Assembly (NCBI GenBank): GCA_024226315.1
Contig: JAAELT010000696.1
Span: 1-64,000, forward strand
DNA: 64,000 bases
Direction of reading: 5' to 3'
Source of the DNA: a bacterium
Lineage (GTDB): Bacteria; Acidobacteriota; Thermoanaerobaculia; Multivoradales; J023
In this document: one piece after another, positions 1 to 8,902 of the stretch
Position numbering within the stretch: the first letter of the stretch is position 1
Layout: each line of letters starts with the position of its first letter
Made by a program: the position numbers and the translations under genes
The notes under the pieces: model-generated
Told to the model about the DNA's origin: nothing
The model's input: the letters and a program-made list of their open reading frames with translations, nothing else
Databases searched by the model: none

Positions 1-90
1 TCCCCCCCCCCCAGCGACCACCGAAAAAGATTTTAGACAGAAAGTCTAGCATCGAAGTCGATCACCGGCCAAGGTGCGCGCATCCCGTCC

Positions 91-456
91 TCAGGGCTCG
101 ACCGTGGCCAGCAGCTCGCCGAATCGCTTGCTCGCCGCCTCGGCCGCGTCCAGGAGCTGGTCCAGGCCGTCGAGCTCGCCTTCCAGGGCAGACGCAGCGT
201 TCGACCTTGGAAGGGTGATTTGGTGGCGACCCGACCGCTCAGCATTTTCTCGGCCCGTGTCCGCCTAAATCTCTGACAAGATGACGTTTAACCACTCTTC
301 AAGTAGGAGATGCCAAGCTAGAATAGCAGTTCCGGTGAGGGCCATGGGCCCCTGGCGGAGCTCGAGCGGCAGGCGCTGAGCCGGTGCCGAGCCGCGGTCC
401 GCGATCTGGCCCGAGAAGAGCAGATCGTCAGCGGGCCGAAGGGTGACCAGCACCAA
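91..456 (-). pseudogene. Unrecognised reading frame split by an in-frame TAG
   Basis: On the minus strand a TTG-initiated frame runs from 456 to a TAG at 265-267 (63 codons, including the stretch PMALTGTAILAWHLLLEEWL). The same frame continues without another stop to a TGA at 91-93, ending in KRFGELLATVEP. Both halves read like helical protein rather than random GC-rich shadow, and local base composition is less GC-rich than the neighbouring genes. A GGAGG lies about 12 bases before the TTG. I do not recognise the family. It could be a decayed gene with an amber mutation, two unrelated fragments, or a spurious frame. The rest of 1-540 holds nothing else I can support. Confidence 0.25.
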
Positions 457-540
457 GGCTCGAGATGCCTCCGGTGCCCGATCGGCTACGCGTTAAGGCA
501 TCCTGACCGGTCGCGAGCCCTCTCAGATCGTGCGATTTCC

Positions 541-790
541 CACCCTGCAACCGTGCCGAGTCGAATCGGTTGCATTTGTTTTCCACCCTGTACCCGTGCC
601 GAGTCGAATCGGTTACGTTCGTTTTCCACCCTGCAACCGTGCCGAGTCAAATCGGTTTCGTTTGTATTCCACCCTGTAACCGTGGTGTAGCAGCAGCGGT
701 TACGTTTGTTTTCCACCCTGTAACCGTGCGGAGTTGGATCGGTTACGTTTGTTTTCCACCTCGGAACCGAGGTGTAGCCGAATGGTTGCC
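541..790. repeat. Tandem 43-bp hairpin array A (about six units)
   Basis: Six units start at about 547, 590, 633, 676, 720 and 763, so the period is 43, 43, 43, 44 and 43 bp. Each unit has a nearly constant half (GTTTGTTTTCCACCCTG) and a hairpin half with 7-nt arms around a 13-14 nt loop. The arms vary together: unit 1 pairs GCAACCG (547-553) with CGGTTGC (567-573), while units 4 and 5 pair GTAACCG (676-682, 720-726) with CGGTTAC (697-703, 740-746). Units 2 and 3 have single mismatches and unit 6 is degenerate. A period of 43 is not a multiple of three, so the array is not coding. Function unknown. Confidence 0.85.
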
Positions 791-799
791 ATCAATAAC

Positions 800-943
800 C
801 TCGCCGGAACCGGTCCGGGAGCTTGCCGGAAACCCCCGCGTCTCGCCGGAACCGGTTCGGAAGCTTGCCGGAATCTCCGCTGCCTCGCCGCCACCGGTAC
901 GGGAGCTTGCCGGAATCTCCGGCGCCTCGCCGCAACCGGGGCG
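800..943. repeat. Tandem 42-bp array B (3.5 units) abutting the addA stop
   Basis: Units begin with CTCGCCG at 800, 842, 884 and 926, an exact 42-bp period. Each contains an ACCGGT-centred palindrome (GAACCGGTTC is perfect in unit 2) followed by a conserved GCTTGCCGGAATCTCCG-type half. The array follows array A after a 10-bp gap but has a different sequence. The last unit is cut by the addA stop codon at 944-946, so the repeats either grew up to the gene end or replaced its original 3' flank. Confidence 0.8.
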
Positions 944-3900
944 CTACACCCCGAGTAGCACGCCGCGCGCAGCGATGCCGGTGATCTCGCGCATGGCGTA
1001 GACGTACCAGCTCAGCTGGACGCGGTAACTCTGCTGTCGAGCCTCGAGATCGGCGTCGGTCTTGAAGTCGACGACAGTCCAGATATCGTCTTCGAGAAAG
1101 GCGAGATCGATGATGCCCTCGACCAGGCCGTCGCCGCCCCGGGCGAGCAGGAAGGGCGCTTCCCGGTGACAGCGCTCGGCGCCGGCGGCGCGGATGAGCA
1201 GGGGATGCGCCAGGGCACGGACGACGCTCGAGGTTGCGCCGTCGACTTCGTCGCCGGAGGCGTCGAGCATGCGCCCGTGCATCTCGGCCAGGCGCCGTAC
1301 CGTCTGCTCGTCGGCGTCGAAGGCGGCGTCACGCAGCATGGTGTGCACCAGCGTGCCGAAGCGCTTGCCGCCGGGACGGCCGGCGTCGCGCAGCAGGAAT
1401 TCGACGTCGATCTCGGCCTCGAAGCCCGGCGGCGGCTCTTCGAGCTCGGTGACGATCGCGACATCGAGCCGCGCGGTGCTTCCCGCCTCGAGCACGTCCG
1501 CGCGCGCGTCCCGCCAGGTCCGGTAGCTAGATATGCCCTCTTCGGCCACCTCGCCGGTTTCGTCACGGCCTAGGATCTCCTCCTGCCGCAGCCCGAAGTT
1601 CGCCTCGACGCCGAGATTCAATACGCCGGGGTCCCACCACACCACGTCATGCTCGCCCGCCAGGGGCCGGTGCAGGCCGGGGCGGATCGCCTCGTGCACC
1701 GGCCCGGCCAGGGTCTGGGGGCTGGTGAGCACGGTGCTGGCGCCATCGAACGGTGGGCAGCCCGGGGCCGGTCGCGATGCCTGGTAGTCCTGCCGTGGGG
1801 GGTAGATCGCGGGGTTGAGCGGGCTCAGCCAACCGCCCTCCCAGGGACCGGTGCCGACCCCCGGCACCACCAGCAGGTCGCGCGCCCGGGTGGCGGCGAC
1901 GTAGGCCAGGCGCACGCCCTCCGCGAGGTCGCGGCCGTGCTCGAGCTCGGCGTTCTCGCGCAGCTCCCAGGGCGAGAAGCCGAGCAGCTTCGACGCGCTG
2001 AGGCCGCCGTCGGCGTCGAGATACAAACCCGGCTCCGCGCGAGCGAGGTTGGCGGTGATGTCGGCGAGCACCACCACCGGAAACTCCAGGCCCTTGGCGG
2101 CGTGGGCGGTCATCAGGCGCACGCCGTCCGCACCCTCCTCGAGCACCGGCGAAGAGCTCGACCCCGGGCGTTCGGCTTCGGCGTCGAGCAGCTCGACGAA
2201 GCCACGGAACGACAGTCCGCCCCGGACCTCGAAGCTGCGCGCCAGGTCGCAGACCCGTTCGACGTTGGCCAGGACCTGGTGGCCTGCCGGCCGCAATGCG
2301 AAACCGGCGTGGGCGCGGGTGAGCTCGAGCAGACGATGGACGGTGTCGGTGATCGGCACGTGGTTGCGCCGCCGATGGAGCTCGGCCAATAGATCGAGGG
2401 CCTCGACGATGGCGGAGTAGTGATCGGCATCGTCCGCCGGGCGCGGCGCGAAGGGATGCAGGCGCAGATCCTCGAGGTGGTAGCGCAGCAGCAGGTTGTC
2501 TGGGATGGCGAACAGGTCGCCGCGCAGGCTGGCGTAGACGGCGAGCCGGTCGTCGGGCCATTCGACGGCGGTGAGCGCGGCCCGCAGGGTCTCGACCTCC
2601 TCGCGCTGATGGAAGGAGCGGCCGCCGACCAGCAGGTGCGGCACGCCGCGGGCCTCGAGAGCGCCCACGTAGCCGCGGGTGACGTCGCCGCCCCAGGAGA
2701 CGAAGCGGCGAAACAGCAGGGCCACGTGGCGCGGCGCAATGGGAATCTTGCGTCTCCGATCATCAGGATCCTGCACCCGCCAGCCGCTTTCCTCGATCAG
2801 CCAGGCGACGAAAGCGGCGGTGACGTCGGGCAGGCAGGCTTCGATCTTGGTCTTGGTGACGCGCGAGTAGCCAAATGGGTCGGGCGCCGGAACGACCACG
2901 ATCTGTGGTTGCTCGGTCGGCGGATCGCGGTGGGGCGCGAGCGGGATGTACTCGGGCTGGCCGCTGGCCTCATCGCCGGTCATGTGCTTGGCGAATGCGG
3001 CGTTGACTGCCCGTTGCAGGGGGCCCACCGCCCGGAAGCTGGTCTGCAGCTGCACCAGACCGACGTTGCCGCCCTCGGTGAGCCGCCGCTTGAGATCCTG
3101 GTAAAGCACCACGTCCGCGCGCCGGAAGCGGTAGATCGACTGCTTGGGATCGCCGACCAGGAAGAGCTTTCCCGGCCGCGGCCGCGCTCGGCGCCAGTCG
3201 GTCTCGGCCGTGTCGTCGGCCGCCAGCAGCAGCAGGATCTCGGCCTGCAGTGGGTCGGTGTCCTGGAACTCGTCGACGAACAGGTGGGTGAAGCGGTTCT
3301 GGAGCTCGGCGCGAACGCCGGCGTCGCCGCGGATCAGGTCGCGGGCGCGCAGCAGCAGATCGAGAAAATCGAGCTGGCCGGCGCGGCGCTTGAGCTCTTC
3401 GTAGTCGGCAATCACTTCGCCGAGCTCGCCATGGAGCAGCGCCGCCAGGTCGGCGTCGGCCTGGTGACGGAAGGCCTCGAGCGCGCCGGTGACCGCGTCG
3501 CGGACCTTGAGCGCCTCCTCGCGGGCCACTCCGGGGGCGAACCACTTGCCGCGTCCCTTCCAGCCGCGCTGGCGGTGGAGCTGGTGGTAGAGCTCCACCA
3601 GCTGCGCTTCGAGCTCGTCGTAGTCGCGCTCGGCCACGGCCTCGGTGCGCCGTACCCAGTGGCGCAGCGCCTCGGCCGGCTCGAGCGCCCGGCGCAGATA
3701 GTCGTGGCGATTCCCGCACTTCGCGCACAGCTCGGCGAGCTCGTCGACGCCTTCTTCCAGCAACAGGTCGATCGCCGCCTCGCGCTCGAACGGGCGGCGC
3801 TCCCAGGGCTCTTCGAAGTCGCGCCAGTCGACCAGGCTGCGGCCGGCTTCGCGCAACCGTTCGACCGGGGTCGAACGGTCGAAGCTGCGCTGCCGTGCCA

Positions 3901-4390
3901 GGCGGCTCAGCGCGCGGCGCAAGCCGGCCGGCATCTCGTCCAGCTTGCGCTCGATCCAGGCCTGGAAGGCGCGGTCGAAGAGCCCCGCGGACTGGTCGTC
4001 GTCGACCTCCTCGAAGCCTGGGTCGATGCGCGCCTCGACCGGTCGCTCGCGCAGGATCTCGGCGCAGAAGGAGTGGATGGTGCCGATGTGGGCCTCTTCC
4101 AGACGCGCCAGGGCGTTTTCGAGATGATCCCGGGCGGCGCCGTCGCCAGTGGCGGCGCGGGCCCGGTCGAGCTCCTGACGAAGGCGCAGCTTCAGCTCGC
4201 CGGCCGCCTTGCGGGTGAAGGTGACGGCGACGATACGGTCTATAGTGGTGCCGCCACGCTTGAGCACCGCCACCAGCCGGTCGACCAGCACCGTGGTCTT
4301 GCCGGTGCCCGCCGCCGCCTCGACCAGCAGGCTCTCGTCGAGCGACGTGGCGATGCGGTCGCGCGCCGGTTGGTCCTCGAGGGGCTTCAT
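944..4390 (-). CDS. addA: AddA-type UvrD-family helicase/nuclease
   Basis: This 1148-residue protein is the ATP-driven helicase and nuclease subunit of an AddAB-type enzyme, which resects double-strand breaks for RecA-dependent repair. All superfamily 1 motifs are visible: Walker A AAAGTGKTT with Lys31, motif Ia FTRKAAGEL, Walker B LFVDEFQDTDP near residue 370, motif III VGDPKQSIYRFR, motif V MTAHAAKGLEFPVVVL and motif VI YVAATRARDLLVV. A RecB-type nuclease signature (GIIDLAFL, then VVDFKTDAD) lies near residues 1088-1112. I chose the ATG at 4390 because it overlaps the addB stop (ATGA) and opens directly into the Q-motif and Walker A. The longer open frame upstream is addB read out of frame. 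The stop codon lies inside repeat array B. Confidence 0.95.
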   Translation of the reverse strand: MKPLEDQPARDRIATSLDESLLVEAAAGTGKTTVLVDRLVAVLKRGGTTIDRIVAVTFTRKAAGELKLRLRQELDRARAATGDGAARDHLENALARLEEAHIGTIHSFCAEILRERPVEARIDPGFEEVDDDQSAGLFDRAFQAWIERKLDEMPAGLRRALSRLARQRSFDRSTPVERLREAGRSLVDWRDFEEPWERRPFEREAAIDLLLEEGVDELAELCAKCGNRHDYLRRALEPAEALRHWVRRTEAVAERDYDELEAQLVELYHQLHRQRGWKGRGKWFAPGVAREEALKVRDAVTGALEAFRHQADADLAALLHGELGEVIADYEELKRRAGQLDFLDLLLRARDLIRGDAGVRAELQNRFTHLFVDEFQDTDPLQAEILLLLAADDTAETDWRRARPRPGKLFLVGDPKQSIYRFRRADVVLYQDLKRRLTEGGNVGLVQLQTSFRAVGPLQRAVNAAFAKHMTGDEASGQPEYIPLAPHRDPPTEQPQIVVVPAPDPFGYSRVTKTKIEACLPDVTAAFVAWLIEESGWRVQDPDDRRRKIPIAPRHVALLFRRFVSWGGDVTRGYVGALEARGVPHLLVGGRSFHQREEVETLRAALTAVEWPDDRLAVYASLRGDLFAIPDNLLLRYHLEDLRLHPFAPRPADDADHYSAIVEALDLLAELHRRRNHVPITDTVHRLLELTRAHAGFALRPAGHQVLANVERVCDLARSFEVRGGLSFRGFVELLDAEAERPGSSSSPVLEEGADGVRLMTAHAAKGLEFPVVVLADITANLARAEPGLYLDADGGLSASKLLGFSPWELRENAELEHGRDLAEGVRLAYVAATRARDLLVVPGVGTGPWEGGWLSPLNPAIYPPRQDYQASRPAPGCPPFDGASTVLTSPQTLAGPVHEAIRPGLHRPLAGEHDVVWWDPGVLNLGVEANFGLRQEEILGRDETGEVAEEGISSYRTWRDARADVLEAGSTARLDVAIVTELEEPPPGFEAEIDVEFLLRDAGRPGGKRFGTLVHTMLRDAAFDADEQTVRRLAEMHGRMLDASGDEVDGATSSVVRALAHPLLIRAAGAERCHREAPFLLARGGDGLVEGIIDLAFLEDDIWTVVDFKTDADLEARQQSYRVQLSWYVYAMREITGIAARGVLLGV

Positions 4391-7300
4391 GGCATCTTCC
4401 GCAGGCGATTCAGGGGGACGAGGCGTTGAGGGTGCTTGCGGCCGATGCGGGTCTCCTCGTTGGGGCCGCAGACCAGGCGGTAGTCGCACCAGCGGCACTC
4501 CCCCTTGTCGGGCGCCGCGGGCAGGAACCCTTTCCCGACGGCGCGATCGATGGCGTCGAGTACCTCGGTGGCGGCCTGACGGCTGTCGTCGTCGAGGGCG
4601 ACCTCGAGCGACTGGTAACGGCCGCGGCGGGTGCAGAAGAACAGGCGCCCAGACTCCACCGGACGGCCAAGCAGCTTCTCGGCGGCTAGGGCGTAGAGCA
4701 CCGGCTGGAGTGTCTTCCCGCCGCCGACCACCAGGCGGGGCAGCTCGGGGCTCTTGCCGGTCTTGTGGTCGGTGACCCGCAGCACCGGCCTGTCCGGATC
4801 GTCCTCCACCAGGTCGATGGCGCCGCGGAGCAGCTTGCCGCCCAGCACCTCCGCCTCCTCGAGCGGCTCGGCGGCGCCGCGCATGTCGAGTGGCACGCTG
4901 CCGCGCCGCAGGCCGAAGGCGAGCTCGAAGCGCGCCGGGCGCCAGGGCTCGCCGGCGGCGATCAGCGAACGGATCCAGCCCCGTAGGTCGGTGTGGAGAC
5001 CCTCGATCTCGCTGCGCCAGACGCGCTCGATGGCCGGGGCCAGCTTCTCGTGGTAGCGGCCGGTAACCCGCTCCAGGGTCTCTTCGAGCAGGCGGGTGAC
5101 GGCGTTCTCGTCGCTCTCGTCGAACGACAGCAGGTCGCTCCTCTCGAGCGCGCCAAACAGCTCGAACTGGATCTCGTGGAACAGGCTGCCACGCGTCAGG
5201 GGGTCGAGCTGCTCCAGGCGCACGGCTTCCTCGCGCGGCTTGAGGCGGAGCACGGCGTAGAGCAGGAATCGATACGGGCAGCCGGCGTATCTCTGTAGCG
5301 AGGTGGGCGAGTAGCTGCGCCCGTCGAGGCGGTGCCGGGCCAGGCCTTCGAGCGTCGGCTCGTCGGGCTCGACGACGCCGTCGGCGGGCGAAAATCCCGG
5401 CCGCCAGCGGCGCCAGCGCCGGCGCAGCGAGCGCGTCAAGCGCTCGTTTGCGGCGAGCAGGAAGTGGCCACGCCCTCGCCGCTGCGGCGCGCCGTGACGC
5501 AACAGGGGCTCCAGCACCGCGAGGTCGTACTCGGCGTCGTCGATCGCTGCCTCGCGCCGGCGCGGTGCCGGCCAACCGAGCAGTGACTCCGAGCCCGCCG
5601 CTGCCCGGGTCTCGAGCTGACGCAGATCGGGGAGGTGGCCCTCGGCGGCGCGCAGCAGGTCCAGCGCGTAGAAAGAGGGTACGCGTGGACGCCCTTGCAG
5701 TACGTCGAGTTTGGGGTAGGAGACCACCAGCCGCGAGCGCGCGGCGCCGGCGGCGATGCGCAGCAGCAGGCGCTCGGTGGCCACCCGCTCGGTCTGGGTG
5801 GGCAAGGCGGCCTCGAGCTGGCGGCGGTAGGTGTCGAGCAACAGAGGGTCTTCGAACGCCCGGCGCGGGAAGATGCCTTCCGCCAGGCCGGGGAGAAAGA
5901 CCGCCTCGAACGAACGCCCGCGGATCTCGGCCACGGTGGCCACCAGCACGCGGCCGTATCGGCGCGCCGGCGGCTCGAGGCGCAGAAAGGAGAGGCGCTC
6001 GCCGAGCACGCGGCGCACCTCGTCGAGCCCCACCGGGCCCACGCGGTCCATGGGCCGCAGCTCGGCGAGCATCGTCAATACCTTTTCGGGTCGCTTCAGC
6101 ACCAGGCCCGCGAGCTTCTCGAGCGCCGCTAGCCACTCGCCCCAGGGGGCGGACTCCGGCAGCTCCGCCAGGGCTTCGATCACGGGCAACGCGAAGCGCT
6201 CCAGATGGCCGAGATGGTCGAGTCGTCGTTGCCGATGGCTGACGCGCAACGGTTCCTCGCCCGCCAGATCGCGCAGCTGGAGCTCGATTTCCTTCTTCAG
6301 GCCCGCCAGCCGCTCGCGCCAGCGCTCGAGCCCACCGTAGACCCGCGCGTCGACCAGCAGACGCTCCCAGCCACGCGGCGTGCGCAGCGAACCGGCGATC
6401 ACGGGCGCGCCTTTCGGCACGTCTTGCTGTTCGCCGGTGGTTTCCTCCAGCTCTTCGGCGGCTTCCGGCGGCAGCAGGGTCTTGAACACCAACTGATCGC
6501 CGTCGGGCGCCACCCACGGCACCTCCACCTCGGGCGGCGCGCCGGCCTCGTCCAGATCAGGGACCTGGCCGAGCGACAGGTACTCGGCGAAGCGCGATGC
6601 GGAAAGACCCTCGGTGGCGCAGTCGAGCAGCGCCAGGAAGGCGCGGCCGGCCGGGTGTGGGCGCACCGTGCCGCGGGTGAAGTAGGCCGGGACGTCGGCG
6701 CGTCTCAGGGCCTCCTCGACCAGCGGCAGGTAGGCGTCCGCGTCACGCAGCAGGATCGCCACCTCGTCGAAGCCGACGCCGTCCCTGGCCAGGGCGTGGA
6801 TCCGGCGGGCGATTTCGACGCATTCGCGGCCCTCGCCGGCCGCCGCCAGAAACGAGAAGCTCTGGTCGTCGTGCCCGACCTCCTCGTCGGAAGGATCCGC
6901 GGCGGCGAACACCCGGCGGCGGAGGCGGTCGAGCTTGGTGGCCTCACCCGCGCCGTCGGTCTCTTCGAGATCCCGCGCCGCGGTGCCGAAGATTTCCTCG
7001 AGCGCGGCGCGCCCGTCGTCGTCGCCCCACACCAGGGTGGCGAAGGCGTCAGGGGCGCGACCGACCAGCTTGGCGAGGAAATGGCGCTCGGCCAGAGTCA
7101 CCGCGGCGACGTCGACCAGCAACACCGGCAGGCCGACGGCGGCGTGGTCGCCGCGCTCGATCTCGTGGCCGCCGAGCCTCAGGAGCGCCGCGTCGTCGAC
7201 CAGCGACCAGCGGTCGAGCTCGTGCTCGTAGCGTCCCAGCAGGCGCGCGAGATCCCGGCCGGGGGCGCCGGCACCCGCCAGCTTCTCGGCGCTCACCGAA

Positions 7301-7698
7301 TGACCACGGATCTCTCTCAGGGTGGCCGCGAGTGCCCGCGCCAGTCCGGGCGCCTCGGCCACGGGCTCGAAGTACTCGAGCTCGCCCGCCTCCGCGGCGA
7401 TCGAGATCGAACGCGCCGCCAACGCCTCGACGCCCAGGCCGGTGACCGGCGCCAGACCGTCCGCCGCCAGCGGCCGCGTGGCGAGCTCGGTGGCCAGCTG
7501 CAGAGGGGTCGCGCGGTGGATCCCGAAGAGCCCGCCGCCGGCCGGGCAGGCGCCGCGCAAGAGGTCGTCCGCCGCCCCCCGGCTGGGTGCCAACACCAGC
7601 GCCTCACCGGCGCCGGCGAGTGCTTCAAGCAGCCAGCGGCGCGCCGCGGCGAGACGCGCTTCGGCGCCCGAGGCCGCGACGATGCTTCGATTAGGCAT
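4387..7698 (-). CDS. addB: AddB-type inactivated helicase with PD-(D/E)XK nuclease
   Basis: This 1103-residue protein is the second subunit of the AddAB-type break-processing enzyme. The C-terminal nuclease core shows GAIDLVEDD then VTDHKTGKS near residue 955, the Asp and Asp-x-Lys of the RecB fold. Four cysteines typical of an AddB iron-sulfur clasp are present: one in GCPYRFLLYA near residue 806 and three in CRWCDYRLVC near the C-terminus. The N-terminal P-loop region (LVLAPSRGAADDLL) lacks a Walker A lysine, as expected of an inactivated helicase. The first residues of addA overlap its stop by four bases, so the two are translationally coupled. The ATG at 7698 has no strong Shine-Dalgarno sequence. 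Confidence 0.92.
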   Translation of the reverse strand: MPNRSIVAASGAEARLAAARRWLLEALAGAGEALVLAPSRGAADDLLRGACPAGGGLFGIHRATPLQLATELATRPLAADGLAPVTGLGVEALAARSISIAAEAGELEYFEPVAEAPGLARALAATLREIRGHSVSAEKLAGAGAPGRDLARLLGRYEHELDRWSLVDDAALLRLGGHEIERGDHAAVGLPVLLVDVAAVTLAERHFLAKLVGRAPDAFATLVWGDDDGRAALEEIFGTAARDLEETDGAGEATKLDRLRRRVFAAADPSDEEVGHDDQSFSFLAAAGEGRECVEIARRIHALARDGVGFDEVAILLRDADAYLPLVEEALRRADVPAYFTRGTVRPHPAGRAFLALLDCATEGLSASRFAEYLSLGQVPDLDEAGAPPEVEVPWVAPDGDQLVFKTLLPPEAAEELEETTGEQQDVPKGAPVIAGSLRTPRGWERLLVDARVYGGLERWRERLAGLKKEIELQLRDLAGEEPLRVSHRQRRLDHLGHLERFALPVIEALAELPESAPWGEWLAALEKLAGLVLKRPEKVLTMLAELRPMDRVGPVGLDEVRRVLGERLSFLRLEPPARRYGRVLVATVAEIRGRSFEAVFLPGLAEGIFPRRAFEDPLLLDTYRRQLEAALPTQTERVATERLLLRIAAGAARSRLVVSYPKLDVLQGRPRVPSFYALDLLRAAEGHLPDLRQLETRAAAGSESLLGWPAPRRREAAIDDAEYDLAVLEPLLRHGAPQRRGRGHFLLAANERLTRSLRRRWRRWRPGFSPADGVVEPDEPTLEGLARHRLDGRSYSPTSLQRYAGCPYRFLLYAVLRLKPREEAVRLEQLDPLTRGSLFHEIQFELFGALERSDLLSFDESDENAVTRLLEETLERVTGRYHEKLAPAIERVWRSEIEGLHTDLRGWIRSLIAAGEPWRPARFELAFGLRRGSVPLDMRGAAEPLEEAEVLGGKLLRGAIDLVEDDPDRPVLRVTDHKTGKSPELPRLVVGGGKTLQPVLYALAAEKLLGRPVESGRLFFCTRRGRYQSLEVALDDDSRQAATEVLDAIDRAVGKGFLPAAPDKGECRWCDYRLVCGPNEETRIGRKHPQRLVPLNRLRKMP

Positions 7699-7857
7699 GG
7701 CAGGAGAACGCCGTCGAGTTTAGCAGTCGATGCCGATCCACCATGCCTTGAAATATGAAATGAAAGAAACTCGGTGTACAGTTGCGGAACGCGAGAACCC
7801 GGGGCGCGTCACGTTCCGGCGAATCCGAACAGAGACATCACAAGGAGGGTTGCGACC

Positions 7858-8823
7858 GTGAGAGCGATCAACGGGAGTGTCGTCGTCTTCGTCCTGGCCA
7901 TGCTCGTCTTCGGTGGCGCGCCGGAGCTGCGGGCCGCCGACTGCGACGTCGTCTACCGGCTCTGGCAGAACGGCCAGAACCAGTTCTTCCAGTACGGCGA
8001 GGACGTCGTGCTCGGCGTCGGCGAGGAAGGGCACCTCTACATCCACTACAAGAGCCGCAGCAAGAACCCCTACAGCAGCTCCGCGAACATCGGTGCCCCC
8101 AGGGATTTCGGTGTCGGCGGCCACCAGGCGAAAGACATCGCCCGCGTCCTCAAGGTCGGGCATCACGACGCCCGCCGGGGCAAGATCGAGCTCAAGGCCG
8201 TCGCGGCGGGAAGGACCGGCTTCGGCTATCGCATCACCAAGCTCGCCGACCCGGGCCAGCTGGCGGACGTTCCCGCGAACTGCCGCACAGGCCAGGTGAA
8301 GATCACGGTGGAGCAGCGTACGTCACGTTCCGTCGCCCCGCCGCCGCCGTCGGCCAGCAGCCAGGGCGAGGCGGCCCACGAGCTGATCACCGGGCTCTTC
8401 ACGGGTATCCTGCGCCGCTCTCCGGCCCAGGCGAAGGACTACCCCAACAACTTCTACGACCGGGTGGAGAGCGGCGGCCTGACCGGCCTGATCTTCGTGG
8501 CCGAGACCATGACCACCTCCACGGAGTTTCGGAGCGCCGCCCTGGACCGCACCCGCAACGCTTTGAAGCGGAGCGGCGTCGCGACCGATCGTCTGAGCCC
8601 CGGCGTGCTCCAGGACCAGCTGCTCACCGACATGTGCCAGAGCCTCTACGGTGGCGAGCCCGACAGCGTCATCCGCCGTCAGATGTCGGGCAACCTGGCG
8701 TCCTGCCTGGACCGGCGTGACACCACTGCGTGCAAGCGACTGGGCAGGGATCTGGTCAGCCAGCGGCACTACTACGAGAACAACCGCGACTTGTTGCGCC
8801 ACTGGCAGGGAACCCGGCGTTAG
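7858..8823 (+). CDS. Secreted protein with DUF4214-like C-terminal region
   Basis: This 321-residue exported protein starts at a GTG at 7858, preceded by AAGGAGG at 7842-7848. That start places a classical signal peptide at the N-terminus (hydrophobic SVVVFVLAMLVFGG, cleavage probably after ELRAA). The upstream frame has no ribosome site. The mature N-terminal half has a Cys near its start and a basic, Tyr-rich section, and I do not recognise it. The C-terminal half (HELITGLFTGILRRSP, then FVAETMTTSTEFRS) resembles the DUF4214/phycobilisome-linker-like repeat seen in secreted bacterial proteins, but this match is weak. It ends 79 bp before the TIR-CHAT gene on the same strand and could be cotranscribed with it. 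Function unknown. Confidence 0.8.
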   Translation: MRAINGSVVVFVLAMLVFGGAPELRAADCDVVYRLWQNGQNQFFQYGEDVVLGVGEEGHLYIHYKSRSKNPYSSSANIGAPRDFGVGGHQAKDIARVLKVGHHDARRGKIELKAVAAGRTGFGYRITKLADPGQLADVPANCRTGQVKITVEQRTSRSVAPPPPSASSQGEAAHELITGLFTGILRRSPAQAKDYPNNFYDRVESGGLTGLIFVAETMTTSTEFRSAALDRTRNALKRSGVATDRLSPGVLQDQLLTDMCQSLYGGEPDSVIRRQMSGNLASCLDRRDTTACKRLGRDLVSQRHYYENNRDLLRHWQGTRR

Positions 8824-8902
8824 CTGCGGAGCGTGACCGCCTCCACACCCGGCCCTCGAGCCCCGTGTGCTAGGCTGGTGATCACCGGGTAATGGAGCGC
8901 AC

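Noticed and set aside
541..943. CRISPR array
   Set aside because: Period is only 42-44 bp, there are no identical repeats alternating with unique spacers, and no cas gene is present. These are simple tandem units.
2420..4429. 669-residue plus-strand frame opposite addA
   Set aside because: It is a GC-bias shadow of a well-supported helicase gene, with no recognisable motif.
4391..6517. Extension of the AddA frame to 1857 residues
   Set aside because: The upstream part is antisense-type Arg/Ala/Gly-rich shadow of addB. The ATG at 4390, coupled to the addB stop, starts exactly at the helicase motifs.
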